Of a stretch of 44,288 nt of DNA, positions 6,270 through 15,937 are shown piece after piece. The notes beneath the pieces are model-generated. The model worked only from the letters and a program-made list of their open reading frames with translations. It ran no database searches and was not told the origin of the DNA. The translations under genes were made by a program, and so were the position numbers. This stretch comes from Actinomadura oligospora ATCC 43269 (lineage in GTDB: Bacteria > Actinomycetota > Actinomycetes > Streptosporangiales > Streptosporangiaceae). The stretch spans positions 1 through 44,288 of the forward strand of contig NZ_JADG01000029.1 of the NCBI RefSeq assembly GCF_000518265.1, given 5' to 3'. Numbering within the stretch: position 1 is the first letter of the stretch; every line of letters starts with the position of its first letter.

Positions 6270-8923
6270 CCCTCCTCCCCCGTCCGGAGGACTTCGCCCA
6301 GCCGGTGGCGGGCGTCGAAGATCCGGTCCACCAGGACCGCGGCGAGCGCGACGGCCGGAAGGACCCCCGCGAACGCGACCAGATGCACGGGGTCCACGGC
6401 GTGGTTGGTCACCGTGAAGCCCGAAGTGTAGGGACGCAGGTCCATCATGGGCCCGGTCACGCGGGGCAGCAGGAGCCCGAGCAGCCATCCGGCCAGGACG
6501 GCGGACAGGATCGCGGGCCCGGCCTCGGCGATCGCGAGGAGTCTCCGCTGCCGCCTGCCGAGTCCCTGCACCTCCAGGTGCGCGACGGCGCGTCCCCGTT
6601 CACGCGCGCCCACGAGCAGGGTGAACAGCACCGTCAGCAGGCCGAACACGGCGACCAGGAGAGCGCCCTCGGAGAATGCGCGGTGCATGACCTGGGCCAT
6701 CGGTCCCTGGACCATGGCGCGTTCGATGTCGTCGTGGTACCGGATGAAGCCCTCTCCGACGTTGCCCGCCCCCTCGGGCAGCCCTTGGTTCGCGGCCCGG
6801 TCCAGGGCGGCGCGGTCGATGCCGTGCCCCTGGACGAACACCTGCGTCGGGAAGGCGTCGGCGCCCTGGAGCAGCCGGTACGGGATGATCACGTAGCGGT
6901 CGGCGGAGTCCATGCCGGGAAGGTCGGCCGCGATCCCGCTCGGCCGGACGGCCACGCGCGAGCCGCCGACCCAGGCGAGCGTGGTCGGCTTCTTTCCCAG
7001 GAACGCGGCGGCGGACGGTGAGGCCAGCGCGCCGTCCGGTGCGGCGGGAGCGTCCGGGACGTACTTGGCGGACCCGCCCGCGATCTTCTTGTATGCGGCG
7101 AGATCGACCGCGATGACGATGACGCGGGGGCCGGGCTGGCCCGCCGGAGCCCCGACGACCGCCTCGGGGATCGTGCGCAGCGGGACGGTGCCGGTCACCC
7201 CGCGCACCGACGACAGTCGTCCTGGAAGGTCGCGGCCGAGGGCCCCGGCGGTGATCCGCGCGTCGGAGCCAACGGAGTGCCAGGCGGCGGCCTTCTGACC
7301 TCGGACCAGCGCGGTTCCGACGGCCGAGCCGAACCCCGCGACCGCCGTGGCGAGCAACAGCACGATCGTCGGCACCAGCGTCAGCACCGGACGCCGCGAC
7401 GCCCGCGCGAGCCCGACGAACCCGACCGCCGACCGGCCGCGTCCGAGCAGGCGTCCGGCGAACCGGAGCGGCCAGGGGAGGACGCGCAGCACCAGCAGCC
7501 CCGCGCCGACGCCCAGGAGGACCGGCACAACGGAGAGCAGCGGATCGGCCCCCAGCTCGGACTGGACGGCCAGGCCCCTCCGCCGCATCGCCACCGTGGC
7601 GATCACGGCCAGGACGACGACCAAGCCCTCGAATACGAGCCTCCGCCGGGACGGCCTGACCGCGGCGTTCTCAGGGCGCGGTGAGGCCCCGGCAGCGCCC
7701 CGCCGCCGCCAGCCGACCGCGGACGCCCAGGGAACGACGACGACCAGGAGGGCGATCCCCACCGCGAGATAGGCGGAGAGGAGCTGGTGCGGCCCGGCGT
7801 GGATGAGCCAGCCGAGGCCGTAGCCCAAGGCGACTGCGGGGACGAGCACCGGCGCGGTCAGCCACGACACCGTGCCGAACAGCTGTGCCCGAGAGGCTCC
7901 TCGTGCGCGCATGATGGCGAGCGTCCCGCGCAGCCGTTCAGCGAACAGCACGAGGCCGGTCAGCACGGACCCGGCCAGGACGGCCGCCAGGCCCCCGAAG
8001 GCGAGGCCGGTGATCACCTGCGCGGTCGAGTACTGCCCCGCGAACTCCCTGATCCGGGCGTCCATCGGGGTCTGGACCTCGCTGGGAACCGAGTCGGACC
8101 GTCCGGAGACCGACGACCGGAAGCGATCGAGCTCCGGGACCATGTCGCGCAGGGACGCGGCGGTGACGCGGTCCTGCCGCAGCGGGAAACGCCACGTGTA
8201 GTTGACCTCCGCGCCGAGCGCGCGCAGGGCGGAGTAGCCCTTCGGCCCCATCAGCGCCCCGCCGAACTGGCGCTCGTACCCGCTCCTGGGATCGACGTAG
8301 ATCCAAGGCTTGGTGACCGCCTGGCGGGCCGTCCAGTAGGGGCTTTCGGGGTCGTTCGCCTCGATGATCCCGGCGACGCGGAGCGCGAGCACGCCCGACC
8401 CGGTCTCCACGCGGACGGGCGAGCCGACCTTCAGCTCGAACAGCGCGGCGACCTTCTGGGTGATGAAGATGCCGGGCGGGCCGGGCATGTTGTCCTGCTC
8501 GCTGTCCGGGTCGCCGGAGAGGAACCGGACGTGCGATCTCAGGGAGGGGTTGACGAACAGGCGGAGGAAGCCGGGACGCTGCCGCTTGGTGCGCTGGACC
8601 ATGTCCGGCCCGATGTAGGCGTAGGGGTCGACGTCGTCCGTGGCGCGGGCGATTCCCGGCGGCAGGAGGTTGCGCCAGCCGACGCCCTGCCTGACCAGCT
8701 CGTCGGGCGCGGGGATCTTGCCGAACGCGTTGCCCCCCTTCGCGCGGCCGGTGACGTTCACAGCACCGTCAGGCCCCGCCGCCGCCACAGCGGAACGATC
8801 AAAACCATGGACGACACGAGCCGGGACGACCACCGCCAGCCCGGTCGTCAGCGCGATGAGGACGGCCAGAGCGAGCAGCGCGGGCAGGCGCGTCCGAATC
8901 GACCGGAATGCGGGCGCGCTCAA
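6266..8923 (-). CDS. FtsX/MacB-like ABC permease (copy 2 of the array)
   Basis: An 885-residue paralogue of the downstream permease with the same order of parts: N-terminal helix, outside domain of about 265 residues, FtsX core, central helices, second outside domain and C-terminal FtsX core. Short blocks are shared almost word for word, for example VRQGVGWR near residue 80, GGALMGPKGYSALRALGAEV near 222-241 and the last about 60 residues. Internal segments have diverged, so the copies are not a very fresh duplication throughout. The start is an unusual TTG at 8923, supported by GGAGGAAGG immediately upstream and by the TTGA overlap with the previous stop. It is probably partnered with one or both ATPases at the operon end. 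Whether the two paralogues form a heterodimer is an open inference. Confidence 0.87.
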   Translation of the reverse strand: MSAPAFRSIRTRLPALLALAVLIALTTGLAVVVPARVVHGFDRSAVAAAGPDGAVNVTGRAKGGNAFGKIPAPDELVRQGVGWRNLLPPGIARATDDVDPYAYIGPDMVQRTKRQRPGFLRLFVNPSLRSHVRFLSGDPDSEQDNMPGPPGIFITQKVAALFELKVGSPVRVETGSGVLALRVAGIIEANDPESPYWTARQAVTKPWIYVDPRSGYERQFGGALMGPKGYSALRALGAEVNYTWRFPLRQDRVTAASLRDMVPELDRFRSSVSGRSDSVPSEVQTPMDARIREFAGQYSTAQVITGLAFGGLAAVLAGSVLTGLVLFAERLRGTLAIMRARGASRAQLFGTVSWLTAPVLVPAVALGYGLGWLIHAGPHQLLSAYLAVGIALLVVVVPWASAVGWRRRGAAGASPRPENAAVRPSRRRLVFEGLVVVLAVIATVAMRRRGLAVQSELGADPLLSVVPVLLGVGAGLLVLRVLPWPLRFAGRLLGRGRSAVGFVGLARASRRPVLTLVPTIVLLLATAVAGFGSAVGTALVRGQKAAAWHSVGSDARITAGALGRDLPGRLSSVRGVTGTVPLRTIPEAVVGAPAGQPGPRVIVIAVDLAAYKKIAGGSAKYVPDAPAAPDGALASPSAAAFLGKKPTTLAWVGGSRVAVRPSGIAADLPGMDSADRYVIIPYRLLQGADAFPTQVFVQGHGIDRAALDRAANQGLPEGAGNVGEGFIRYHDDIERAMVQGPMAQVMHRAFSEGALLVAVFGLLTVLFTLLVGARERGRAVAHLEVQGLGRRQRRLLAIAEAGPAILSAVLAGWLLGLLLPRVTGPMMDLRPYTSGFTVTNHAVDPVHLVAFAGVLPAVALAAVLVDRIFDARHRLGEVLRTGEEG

Positions 8924-11568
8924 CCTTCCTCCCCCGTCCGCAGCACTTCGCCCAACCGGTCTCGGGCGTCGAAAAGCCTGTCCACCAGCACCGCCGCCAG
9001 CCCCGCGACCAGCAGGGCGGCGGCGAGCGCGACCAGGTGCAGGGGTTCGACGGCGTGGTTGGACGCGGCGAACCCGAGGGTGTACGGACGCAGGTTCACC
9101 ACCGGTCCGGTCAGCCTGGGCAGCGCCATGCCGACGAGCCAGCCGACCAGGACGGCGCACACGACGACCGGCCCGATCTCGATGAGCGCGAGCGTCCGGC
9201 GCTGCCTGCGGCTCAGTCCGAGGACCTCCAGGTGCGCGATGGCCCTACCGCGTTCGCGCGCGCCCACGAGGAGGACCAGAAGGATCGACAGGAGGCCGTA
9301 GGCCACGACGACGAGCGCGCATTCCGCGAACGCCCGGTGGACGACCTGGACCATCGGGCTCTTGCGCAGGGTGTGCTCGACGTCCCCCTGGTAGCGGATG
9401 AAGTCGCCTCCGATCGAGTTGCTCGCGAACCCCGGGACGTTCTTCCGCGCGACGCGGTCCAGGGCCTTCCGGTCGATGTCGTGGCCCTGGACGAACACGC
9501 GCGTGGGGAACGAGTCGAAGTTCCTGAGCATCCGGTACGGGATGATCACGTACGGGGTGGTGGCGTCCTGGCCGGGGAACCGGTTCACGATCCCGGCGGG
9601 CCGGACGCGCAGCGCGTTGTTGAACCAGTTCAGCGTGGTCGGCTTCGTCCCGACGTACTGGACGGCCGCCGGGGACACCAGCATGCCGTCCGGGGAGGCG
9701 GGGGTCGGCGGGACGAACCGGGCCGCGCCGCCCGCGATGGCGCGCAGGGCGTCCAGGTCCACGGCGAGGACGGTGATCTGGACCTTGCCCCGCTCGCCGC
9801 CCGCGCCGCCGATCCCCGCGTCCGGGATCGACCGCAGCGGGACGACGCCGGTGATGCCGCGCACCGACCTCAGCTGCTCCGGCAGCCGGTAGTCGAACTG
9901 GGTGGCGGTGAGCCGCGCGTCGGAGCCGACCGAGTACCAGGCGGCGGTCTCCTGGCCGCGGCCGAGGGCGGCGTCGACGGTCGCGCCGAACCCGGCGACG
10001 GCCGCCGCGAGCAGCAGCACGACCAGCGGCAGGACGGTCACGACCTGCTGCCGCGAGGCCCGCGCGAACCCGACGAAACCGACCATGGAACGGCCGCGTC
10101 CGAAGAGCCGTCCGGCGGCGCGCAGCGGGAAGGGGAAGCCACGCAGGACGATCAGCCCGGCCGCGACGCCGAGCAGCACCGGGACGGCCCAGATCAGCGG
10201 GTCCGAGCCGAGTTCGGCCTGGGCCGCGAGGCCACGGCGGCGCAGGAGGAAGAGGCTGATCAGGGCGACCCCGAGCACCAGCAGCTCCAGCACGAGCCGC
10301 CGCCGGGACGCCTTCGGCGTGCCGGTCTCCGGACGGCTGTGCGGCATCGTCCCGGCCCGGTTCCGCCGCATGGCGAGCGCGCACGGGAACGCGACGGCGA
10401 GCACCCCGATCAGGGCGGCCATGTAAACCGAGACCATCCGCATGGGTCCGGCGTGGACGAGCAGGCCGATCCCGTATCCGACGGCCGCCGAGGGCAGGAG
10501 CACGGGCACGGTCAGCCAGCTGACCGTCCGGCACAGCTGGAACAGGGACGCGCCTCGTGTGCGCATGGTGGCGAAGGTCCCGCGCAGGCGTTCGGTGAAC
10601 AGCGCGAGGCTGAGCAGCAGCGCGCCGACGAGGACGGCCGCGAGGCCGCTGAAGGCCAGCCCGGTGACGACCTGGGCGGTGGCGTACTGCCCGGCGAAGT
10701 CGGCGATCCGGGACTCCAGCGGGGACACCATCTGGCATTCGAAGATGTCCTGCCGCCCGGCGACGGCGGACCGGTAGCGGTTGATGTCGACCGCGAGGCC
10801 GCGCATGTCCGAGGCGTCGAGCCCGGACGGGTTGAGCCCGAAGCGCCAGGTGAACCGGAACTTCCCGCCGTGCTTCGACAGGTACTGCGAATAGCCGCTG
10901 TAGTTCGTCAGCGCGCCGCCGACCGTCCACTCCCCGCCGTTGCTGTCGACCTCGATGTGGGGGGTGACGGTCGATCCGCGGCTCGTCCAGTAGCCGTTGT
11001 CGGGGTCGGTCGGCTCGATGATCTGGGCGACGGTGAACGAGACCTCGGTCGGGCCCTCCCCGATCCGGACGACGGAGCCGACCTTGAGCCCGAACAGCTC
11101 GGCCGTCGGCCGGGTGAGCGCGAGTTCCGGCCGCTGCCAGCTGAGGCCCTCCGCCCCCTGGACGACCCGGTAGGGCCCGGTGTTCAGGGCGTTCGCCACG
11201 AGGTCGAGCTTCGCGGCCCGGGGCGTCTGGGGATTGGCGAGGTTCGGTTTGTCCGGCGTGATCGCGAACGGATCGGCTTCCAGCGTGGCGCGCCGGAGCC
11301 GGTCGGGCATCATCCCGTGCCACCTGGCGCCCTCGGGCACCATGGCGTCGGGCCTGACGAACCCGGTGAAGGCGGCCCGCTCGCCGGCGACGCCGACGAC
11401 GTTCACCGACCCGTCCGAGCCGAGGACGTCGACCGCGGCCTTGTTGTAGCCGGACACGACGCGGGCGGGGAAGACCACGGCGAGCGCGGTCGTGACGGCC
11501 GTCAGGACGGCCACGGCGAGCAGCGCCGCCCAGTGCGTCCGGACGAGCCGGAGCCGGGGCCCGCTCAC
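8920..11568 (-). CDS. FtsX/MacB-like ABC permease (copy 1, more divergent)
   Basis: An 882-residue permease of the same architecture as the two downstream copies but clearly more diverged: its first outside domain differs in length details and composition, while the FtsX cores keep recognisable segments such as QYATAQVVTGLAFSGLAAVL and RERGRAIAHLEVLGLSRRQ. It starts at the GTG at 11568, which overlaps the upstream stop as GTGA, and ends overlapping the TTG of the next gene. Open frames running further upstream are out-of-frame readings of the preceding gene and are not used. The stepwise similarity (copy 1 less like copies 2 and 3 than these are like each other) suggests at least two successive duplications. 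Role as for the neighbouring permeases; the substrate is not indicated. Confidence 0.86.
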   Translation of the reverse strand: MSGPRLRLVRTHWAALLAVAVLTAVTTALAVVFPARVVSGYNKAAVDVLGSDGSVNVVGVAGERAAFTGFVRPDAMVPEGARWHGMMPDRLRRATLEADPFAITPDKPNLANPQTPRAAKLDLVANALNTGPYRVVQGAEGLSWQRPELALTRPTAELFGLKVGSVVRIGEGPTEVSFTVAQIIEPTDPDNGYWTSRGSTVTPHIEVDSNGGEWTVGGALTNYSGYSQYLSKHGGKFRFTWRFGLNPSGLDASDMRGLAVDINRYRSAVAGRQDIFECQMVSPLESRIADFAGQYATAQVVTGLAFSGLAAVLVGALLLSLALFTERLRGTFATMRTRGASLFQLCRTVSWLTVPVLLPSAAVGYGIGLLVHAGPMRMVSVYMAALIGVLAVAFPCALAMRRNRAGTMPHSRPETGTPKASRRRLVLELLVLGVALISLFLLRRRGLAAQAELGSDPLIWAVPVLLGVAAGLIVLRGFPFPLRAAGRLFGRGRSMVGFVGFARASRQQVVTVLPLVVLLLAAAVAGFGATVDAALGRGQETAAWYSVGSDARLTATQFDYRLPEQLRSVRGITGVVPLRSIPDAGIGGAGGERGKVQITVLAVDLDALRAIAGGAARFVPPTPASPDGMLVSPAAVQYVGTKPTTLNWFNNALRVRPAGIVNRFPGQDATTPYVIIPYRMLRNFDSFPTRVFVQGHDIDRKALDRVARKNVPGFASNSIGGDFIRYQGDVEHTLRKSPMVQVVHRAFAECALVVVAYGLLSILLVLLVGARERGRAIAHLEVLGLSRRQRRTLALIEIGPVVVCAVLVGWLVGMALPRLTGPVVNLRPYTLGFAASNHAVEPLHLVALAAALLVAGLAAVLVDRLFDARDRLGEVLRTGEEG

Positions 11569-14500
11569 CGGTCCTCCCCGGCGCGCAGGTCGCCGCCGAG
11601 GCCGCGCTTTCGCAGCACCCGGATCACGACCATCAGGACCAGGCCGAGCATCACCGCCACCCCGGCGGCCAGGCCGAGCACCGCGAGCCACGGGACGCTC
11701 AGCGCGGCGGGCGGGTACGGCGGCGCGGCCTGGACGGTCAGCACGATGTGCGGCACCACGAGTTTCGCCACGACCAGGCCGAGGACGAGCCCGCCGACCA
11801 GGCCGAGCCCGACCAGGATCGCCTGCTCGACCGCGAGCATCCCGGAGACCTGGCGCTGGTGCAGGCCGAGCGCGCGCAGCACGGTGAACTCGCGGGACCG
11901 CTCCCGGACGGCCACCGCCGCGTTGACGGTGAACGCGATCAGCGTGAACGCGAGCGCCGCGCCGAAGCCGAGGAGCAGCGCGCCCTGGAGGGACGCGGCG
12001 AGCGGCGCGTCCCTCAGGTCCCTGCGCAGCTGGACCCGGTCGGCGGCGACGTCGCCGAGGCCCTCGCGGGACTTCACCGCGTCCACGGCCGGGCCGGTCC
12101 CGCCGCCCGGGACCGACAGCCACCACTCGTCCGGGTCGGCCGCGTCGTCGCCGGCGGTGCCCGTGGCCTGCCACTTGTCGGAGAGGGTCTGCAGGTCGAC
12201 CAGGGTGCCGTCCGTCCCCGCGTCCAGGCCGGGGATCGCCCGGGCGATCCCGATGACGCGGACCGTCTGCCTGCCCCGGGCGAGGTTCAGCTCGATGGTC
12301 TCGCCGACCTTGGCGTGCGAACGGTCGGCGAGGGACCGGCTGATCACGCCGGGGACGGTCGGCATCGGCTGGGGGACGCCCGGCTGGTTGTCGTGCGACG
12401 GGCCGTCGCCGTGCGCGACGAACATCGACACCCGGGCCGTGGGCGCGGCCGGCGGCAGGCCCACGAGCTCGGTCGCCGGGATCGCGGAGGTCAGGACCAC
12501 GCCGGGATTCTGGGTCGCCTTCACCGCCACGGCCTTCGCGGCGACGCCGCTGCCGTCGTCCCACCACTGGTCCCACGTCCCGCCCTGCGGGAGCACGGCG
12601 GGGCCGCCGCCCGGGCCCTCGCCGCGCACGGCGACCACGTCGAGGCTGAGCGCTCCGTGCAGGGGGTTCTGGCTGTCCAGCCAGCGCAGGCCGCGCAGCG
12701 ACAGCGGGTAGGAGATCGCGCCCTGGGGACCCGCGAGGGACGTCACGTCCACCGTCAGGCTCTGGGTCCTGCCGTTCGCCTTGAGGCCGGTGAGGTCGAC
12801 CGGGTAGCTGACGCCCCGCGCGTCCGTGAGGACGGCGGTGATCCCGTAGCCGGGGGCGTACGGGTCCCAGGGGCCGTAGAAGCCTCCAGATCCGAGGGGC
12901 TTCGCCTCCTCCTTCGAGGTCAGCCGCAGGTCCAGGCCCAGTTTCGTGGGACGTCCGGGCAGGGTCATCAGGTGCGACGGGGGACGGGTGGCGGAGAGCG
13001 CGCCCAGCTTGAGGGACCGGGTCAGGTCCGGGCGCACGCGCAGCGCCTTGGGCAGGATCCTGGTGTCGGCGGCGACGAGGAAGCCTTCGGCGGTGCCGTA
13101 GGCCGCGCCCTGCCGCGCCACCGGGACGGCCTCCTTGACCCCGGGCAGGGAGGCGTAGCGCGCGCCGCGTCCGAGAGGTCCGAGCGTGAGGTCGCCGGAC
13201 GGTTCGCTGACGCGCACGTCGGCGGCGGCGCGGAAGTCGGCCTGGTCCTTCTGCGAGAGCCGCCACGTGCTCATCGTCGTGGCCGACAGCACCCCGACCG
13301 CCATCGCGAGGACGAGCAGCAGCGCGGGCCCCGCGTACCGGAGCGGACGGCGCGCCACCTGCCGCGCGCCCAGCGCGGGCGCGAGGCCGCGGCCACGCGT
13401 GGTGAACCGTTCGGCGGCGCGCGAGGTGACCGGGACGAGCCGCAGCAGCAGCACGCCGCCCGCGAGCAGCGCGAGCGCCGGGCCGGACACGATGAACGGG
13501 TCGATGCCGCCCGCGCCGGACGCCCGCGGCGTGCTGTTGTAGCGGGTGAGCTGCCAGACGCCGAGCCCGGCGACGACGAGCAGCGCGAGGTCCGCGCCGG
13601 TGCCCGCCCACGCGCCGCGGCGGCCCCGGCTGATCGCGGCCTCGGTCTCCACGAACGTCCCCCGGACGGCGCGCAGCGTCGGGACGGTCACGGCGGCCAC
13701 GAACGCGAGCGCGGCGGCTCCGGCGACCGTCCAGAGCGTGCCCGGCGACCCGGCGCTCAGCCGTATCCCGGTCGCGCGGACGGCGGGCGCGTGCCCCGCG
13801 AGCCGCAGCAGCGGATCGGCGAGCAGCGGCCCGAGCAAGAGGCCGGGCAGGATCACGGCGCCCCCTTCGGCGACCGTGATCCCAGCGAGTTGCCGCATCC
13901 CGGCGCCGCGCGTGCGCATGAGGGCGAGCTCGGTGCGGCGATGGTCGGCGAGGAGCCGCGCGACCAGCAGCCACGCGTACCCGGCGAGCAGGATGAGCTG
14001 GAGCACCGGCACGAACATCGTGGACCGGGCGACCAGGACGGCGCTGGAGAGCTGGTCGGCGAGTTCCGGCAGGTCGCTGGCGACGGCGAAGGTGGTGCCG
14101 TCGCCGTACTTGCGCAGCGTGTTCGTCGAGTCCTGCATGCGCTTCCCGAGCGCCCGCAGGCCGGAGACGTCCAGGTGGGACAGGTCGTTGCGGACGAACC
14201 AGGTCTGGGAGCCGCCCGCGGCGGAGAACTTCGACCGGTACACGTCGGGCGTCAGGACGAGCGGGCCGTGCGTCGTGTAGTTCTGCTGCTCGATCCCGGT
14301 GGTGACGAGCCTGTCGCGGTGCCAGAGATAGTCGTCCTGGCTCCGCGTCTCGAACGTCCCGACGAGCCGCACCTTGATGGCGGAGGTCTTGTCGACGCGT
14401 CCGTGGACGGTGAAGACCGCGCCCGGCCGCAGCTTCGTCCTGCGGGCGGCGGCGGCGGGCAGGACGGCCTCGGCGGTGCCGTCGGAGGTCGCGGCGGGCC

Positions 14501-14900
14501 AGCGTCCGGCGGTCAGCTTCGCGTGCTTGTCGATGCCCGTGTAGGTGGCGAACCGCGTCAGCTCGGGATGCTGGGCGCGCTCCTGGCCGGGCAGCGTGTA
14601 GGAGTCGCTGCGCGCCGTCGTCTCCAGCTGGTACGGGATGCTCCCGTACGCCCGGCGCAGCGCCTGGTCGAGTTGCCTGGTCGTGTCGCCGCTCTGTCCC
14701 GGCAGGACGCTCACGACCGCGGTCGCGCCGATCTGCGCGTTCTGCGCGAGTGTGCGGCGCAGACCGTCACGGGTCACCGCCCCCGCGTATCCGACGAGCG
14801 CCGCGAGCACCGTGGTCGCGAAGAGCGCCGTGGCGCAGGCCGCCAGGACCAGGGTCCGGTCGCTGGCCATCCGCCGTAGTACCAGCCCCGGATGCCACAT
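11565..14900 (-). CDS. Large FtsX/MacB-like ABC permease, first gene of the operon
   Basis: A 1111-residue permease, about 225 residues longer than its three neighbours and not a close paralogue of them. A first helix lies at about residues 17-40, followed by an outside domain to about 280. Helices near 290-312 start the first FtsX core, with more helices between about 345 and 560. A very large second outside domain precedes three C-terminal helices, with the FtsX motif VRERSREFTVLRALGLHQRQ just after the first. The protein ends in a basic cytoplasmic tail. The ATG at 14900 lies 5 nt from a 13-bp palindrome and has no clear Shine-Dalgarno sequence. It is the most upstream gene of the coupled operon, so the operon promoter should lie between 14901 and 15026 or upstream of the LysR gene. 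Confidence 0.86.
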   Translation of the reverse strand: MWHPGLVLRRMASDRTLVLAACATALFATTVLAALVGYAGAVTRDGLRRTLAQNAQIGATAVVSVLPGQSGDTTRQLDQALRRAYGSIPYQLETTARSDSYTLPGQERAQHPELTRFATYTGIDKHAKLTAGRWPAATSDGTAEAVLPAAAARRTKLRPGAVFTVHGRVDKTSAIKVRLVGTFETRSQDDYLWHRDRLVTTGIEQQNYTTHGPLVLTPDVYRSKFSAAGGSQTWFVRNDLSHLDVSGLRALGKRMQDSTNTLRKYGDGTTFAVASDLPELADQLSSAVLVARSTMFVPVLQLILLAGYAWLLVARLLADHRRTELALMRTRGAGMRQLAGITVAEGGAVILPGLLLGPLLADPLLRLAGHAPAVRATGIRLSAGSPGTLWTVAGAAALAFVAAVTVPTLRAVRGTFVETEAAISRGRRGAWAGTGADLALLVVAGLGVWQLTRYNSTPRASGAGGIDPFIVSGPALALLAGGVLLLRLVPVTSRAAERFTTRGRGLAPALGARQVARRPLRYAGPALLLVLAMAVGVLSATTMSTWRLSQKDQADFRAAADVRVSEPSGDLTLGPLGRGARYASLPGVKEAVPVARQGAAYGTAEGFLVAADTRILPKALRVRPDLTRSLKLGALSATRPPSHLMTLPGRPTKLGLDLRLTSKEEAKPLGSGGFYGPWDPYAPGYGITAVLTDARGVSYPVDLTGLKANGRTQSLTVDVTSLAGPQGAISYPLSLRGLRWLDSQNPLHGALSLDVVAVRGEGPGGGPAVLPQGGTWDQWWDDGSGVAAKAVAVKATQNPGVVLTSAIPATELVGLPPAAPTARVSMFVAHGDGPSHDNQPGVPQPMPTVPGVISRSLADRSHAKVGETIELNLARGRQTVRVIGIARAIPGLDAGTDGTLVDLQTLSDKWQATGTAGDDAADPDEWWLSVPGGGTGPAVDAVKSREGLGDVAADRVQLRRDLRDAPLAASLQGALLLGFGAALAFTLIAFTVNAAVAVRERSREFTVLRALGLHQRQVSGMLAVEQAILVGLGLVGGLVLGLVVAKLVVPHIVLTVQAAPPYPPAALSVPWLAVLGLAAGVAVMLGLVLMVVIRVLRKRGLGGDLRAGEDR

Positions 14901-14904
14901 AGAG

Positions 14905-14917
14905 GCTGATGATCAGC
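14905..14917. promoter_or_regulatory. Palindrome just before the permease operon start
   Basis: GCTGAT-G-ATCAGC is a perfect 6-bp inverted repeat around one base, 5-17 nt upstream of the ATG at 14900. It occupies the place of a ribosome binding site and could be an operator or a small hairpin affecting initiation. Function is inferred from position only. Confidence 0.4.
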
Positions 14918-15026
14918 TGAAGCCGACCGTGCCACAAGCCCCTGTCATGGTTTCTTGGGCAAACCGCAACCTTTGCCAGTTAACCGCGACAGATCCCCCA
15001 CTATCGGTCCGTCCCAAACGGGACGG

Positions 15027-15917
15027 TCAGCCGAAAGGCGTGGCAGCGCAGGCGTACAGCAGCTCACGCAGACCAGGAAGCGACTCGCGGTCGGACCGCC
15101 ACACCAGTCGCAGGCTGATGTCCGGAACCGGCAGGTCAAGCGCGGTCAAGGAGCCCCGGCGGACGGCGTCGGCCACCGCGAAACCGGGGAGCAGCGCGAT
15201 CCCGAGGCCCTGCTCGGCCCACCCCCGCATCACCGCCACTCCCCCGGCGCGGACGCGTGCCGGCCCGGGCCCGAGGAACCGGTCGGCGGCGAACCGGAAC
15301 GAGCAGTTCTCGACGTTGACCAGGAGTGACTGGCCCTGGAGGTCGGCCGGGACGAGGCCCGTCCGTCCGGCGAGCGCGTTGCCCGGGGCGGCGACCAGGA
15401 CGAGCGGGACGGGCTCCACGTCGAGGAAGGCCAGCGGGGCCTCGGGCGGCGGGAAGCCGAGATCGCCGAGGGCGTCGCCGGTGTCGAGCAGCAGCGCGGC
15501 GTCGAGGGAGCCGCCGACGACGTCCGCGAGCAGCTCGTCGCGGAAACTCGTGGACAACACCTCCGTCGCGGTGCCCGGCGACCGCGCGGCCAGCCGTGCC
15601 AGGACGCGCGGGACGAGCGTGGCGACGATCGTCTCCAGCGCGCCGAGCCGCAGCGCCGACGCCGACCCGACGACCTCCTGACGGGCCTGGTCGGCGGCGT
15701 CCAGGAGGCGGCGGGACCAGGTCAGCATGCGTTCGCCGGACGGGGTGAGCCGCATCCCCCGGGCCGTCCGGTCGAACAGCGGCACGCCCAGGGACTCCTC
15801 GAGGGCCCGGATCCGGGCCGAGACGCTGGACGGCGCGAGCCCGAGCGCGACGGCGGCGTCGGTGACCGTCCCGTGCCGGACCACCGCCTCGAAGACCCGC
15901 AACTGACGAAGTTCCAT
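15027..15917 (-). CDS. LysR-family transcriptional regulator
   Basis: A 296-residue LysR-type regulator. The winged helix-turn-helix occupies about residues 1-60 (ELRQLRVFEAVVRHGTVTDA, then LGLAPSSVSARIRALEESLG), followed by the family linker helix and an effector-binding domain of two Rossmann-like lobes. The ATG at 15917 gives the standard N-terminus; a longer open frame upstream runs into the divergent promoter region and is not used. It is divergent from an MFS transporter, the usual arrangement for a LysR protein controlling its neighbour, and the 94-bp gap carries a perfect T-N11-A palindrome. The inducer is unknown. It also reads toward the permease operon 126 bp downstream, but there is no sign that it controls it. 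Confidence 0.92.
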   Translation of the reverse strand: MELRQLRVFEAVVRHGTVTDAAVALGLAPSSVSARIRALEESLGVPLFDRTARGMRLTPSGERMLTWSRRLLDAADQARQEVVGSASALRLGALETIVATLVPRVLARLAARSPGTATEVLSTSFRDELLADVVGGSLDAALLLDTGDALGDLGFPPPEAPLAFLDVEPVPLVLVAAPGNALAGRTGLVPADLQGQSLLVNVENCSFRFAADRFLGPGPARVRAGGVAVMRGWAEQGLGIALLPGFAVADAVRRGSLTALDLPVPDISLRLVWRSDRESLPGLRELLYACAATPFG

Positions 15918-15937
15918 CCTCCGCGCCCCCACCACGA

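Noticed and set aside
3654..14879. Very long plus-strand open frames opposite the permease operon (up to over 1200 codons).
   Set aside because: They are rich in Arg, Gly, Asp, Gln and Pro, lack any domain, and mirror the third-position GC bias of the minus-strand genes. The coupled permease genes fully explain the region.
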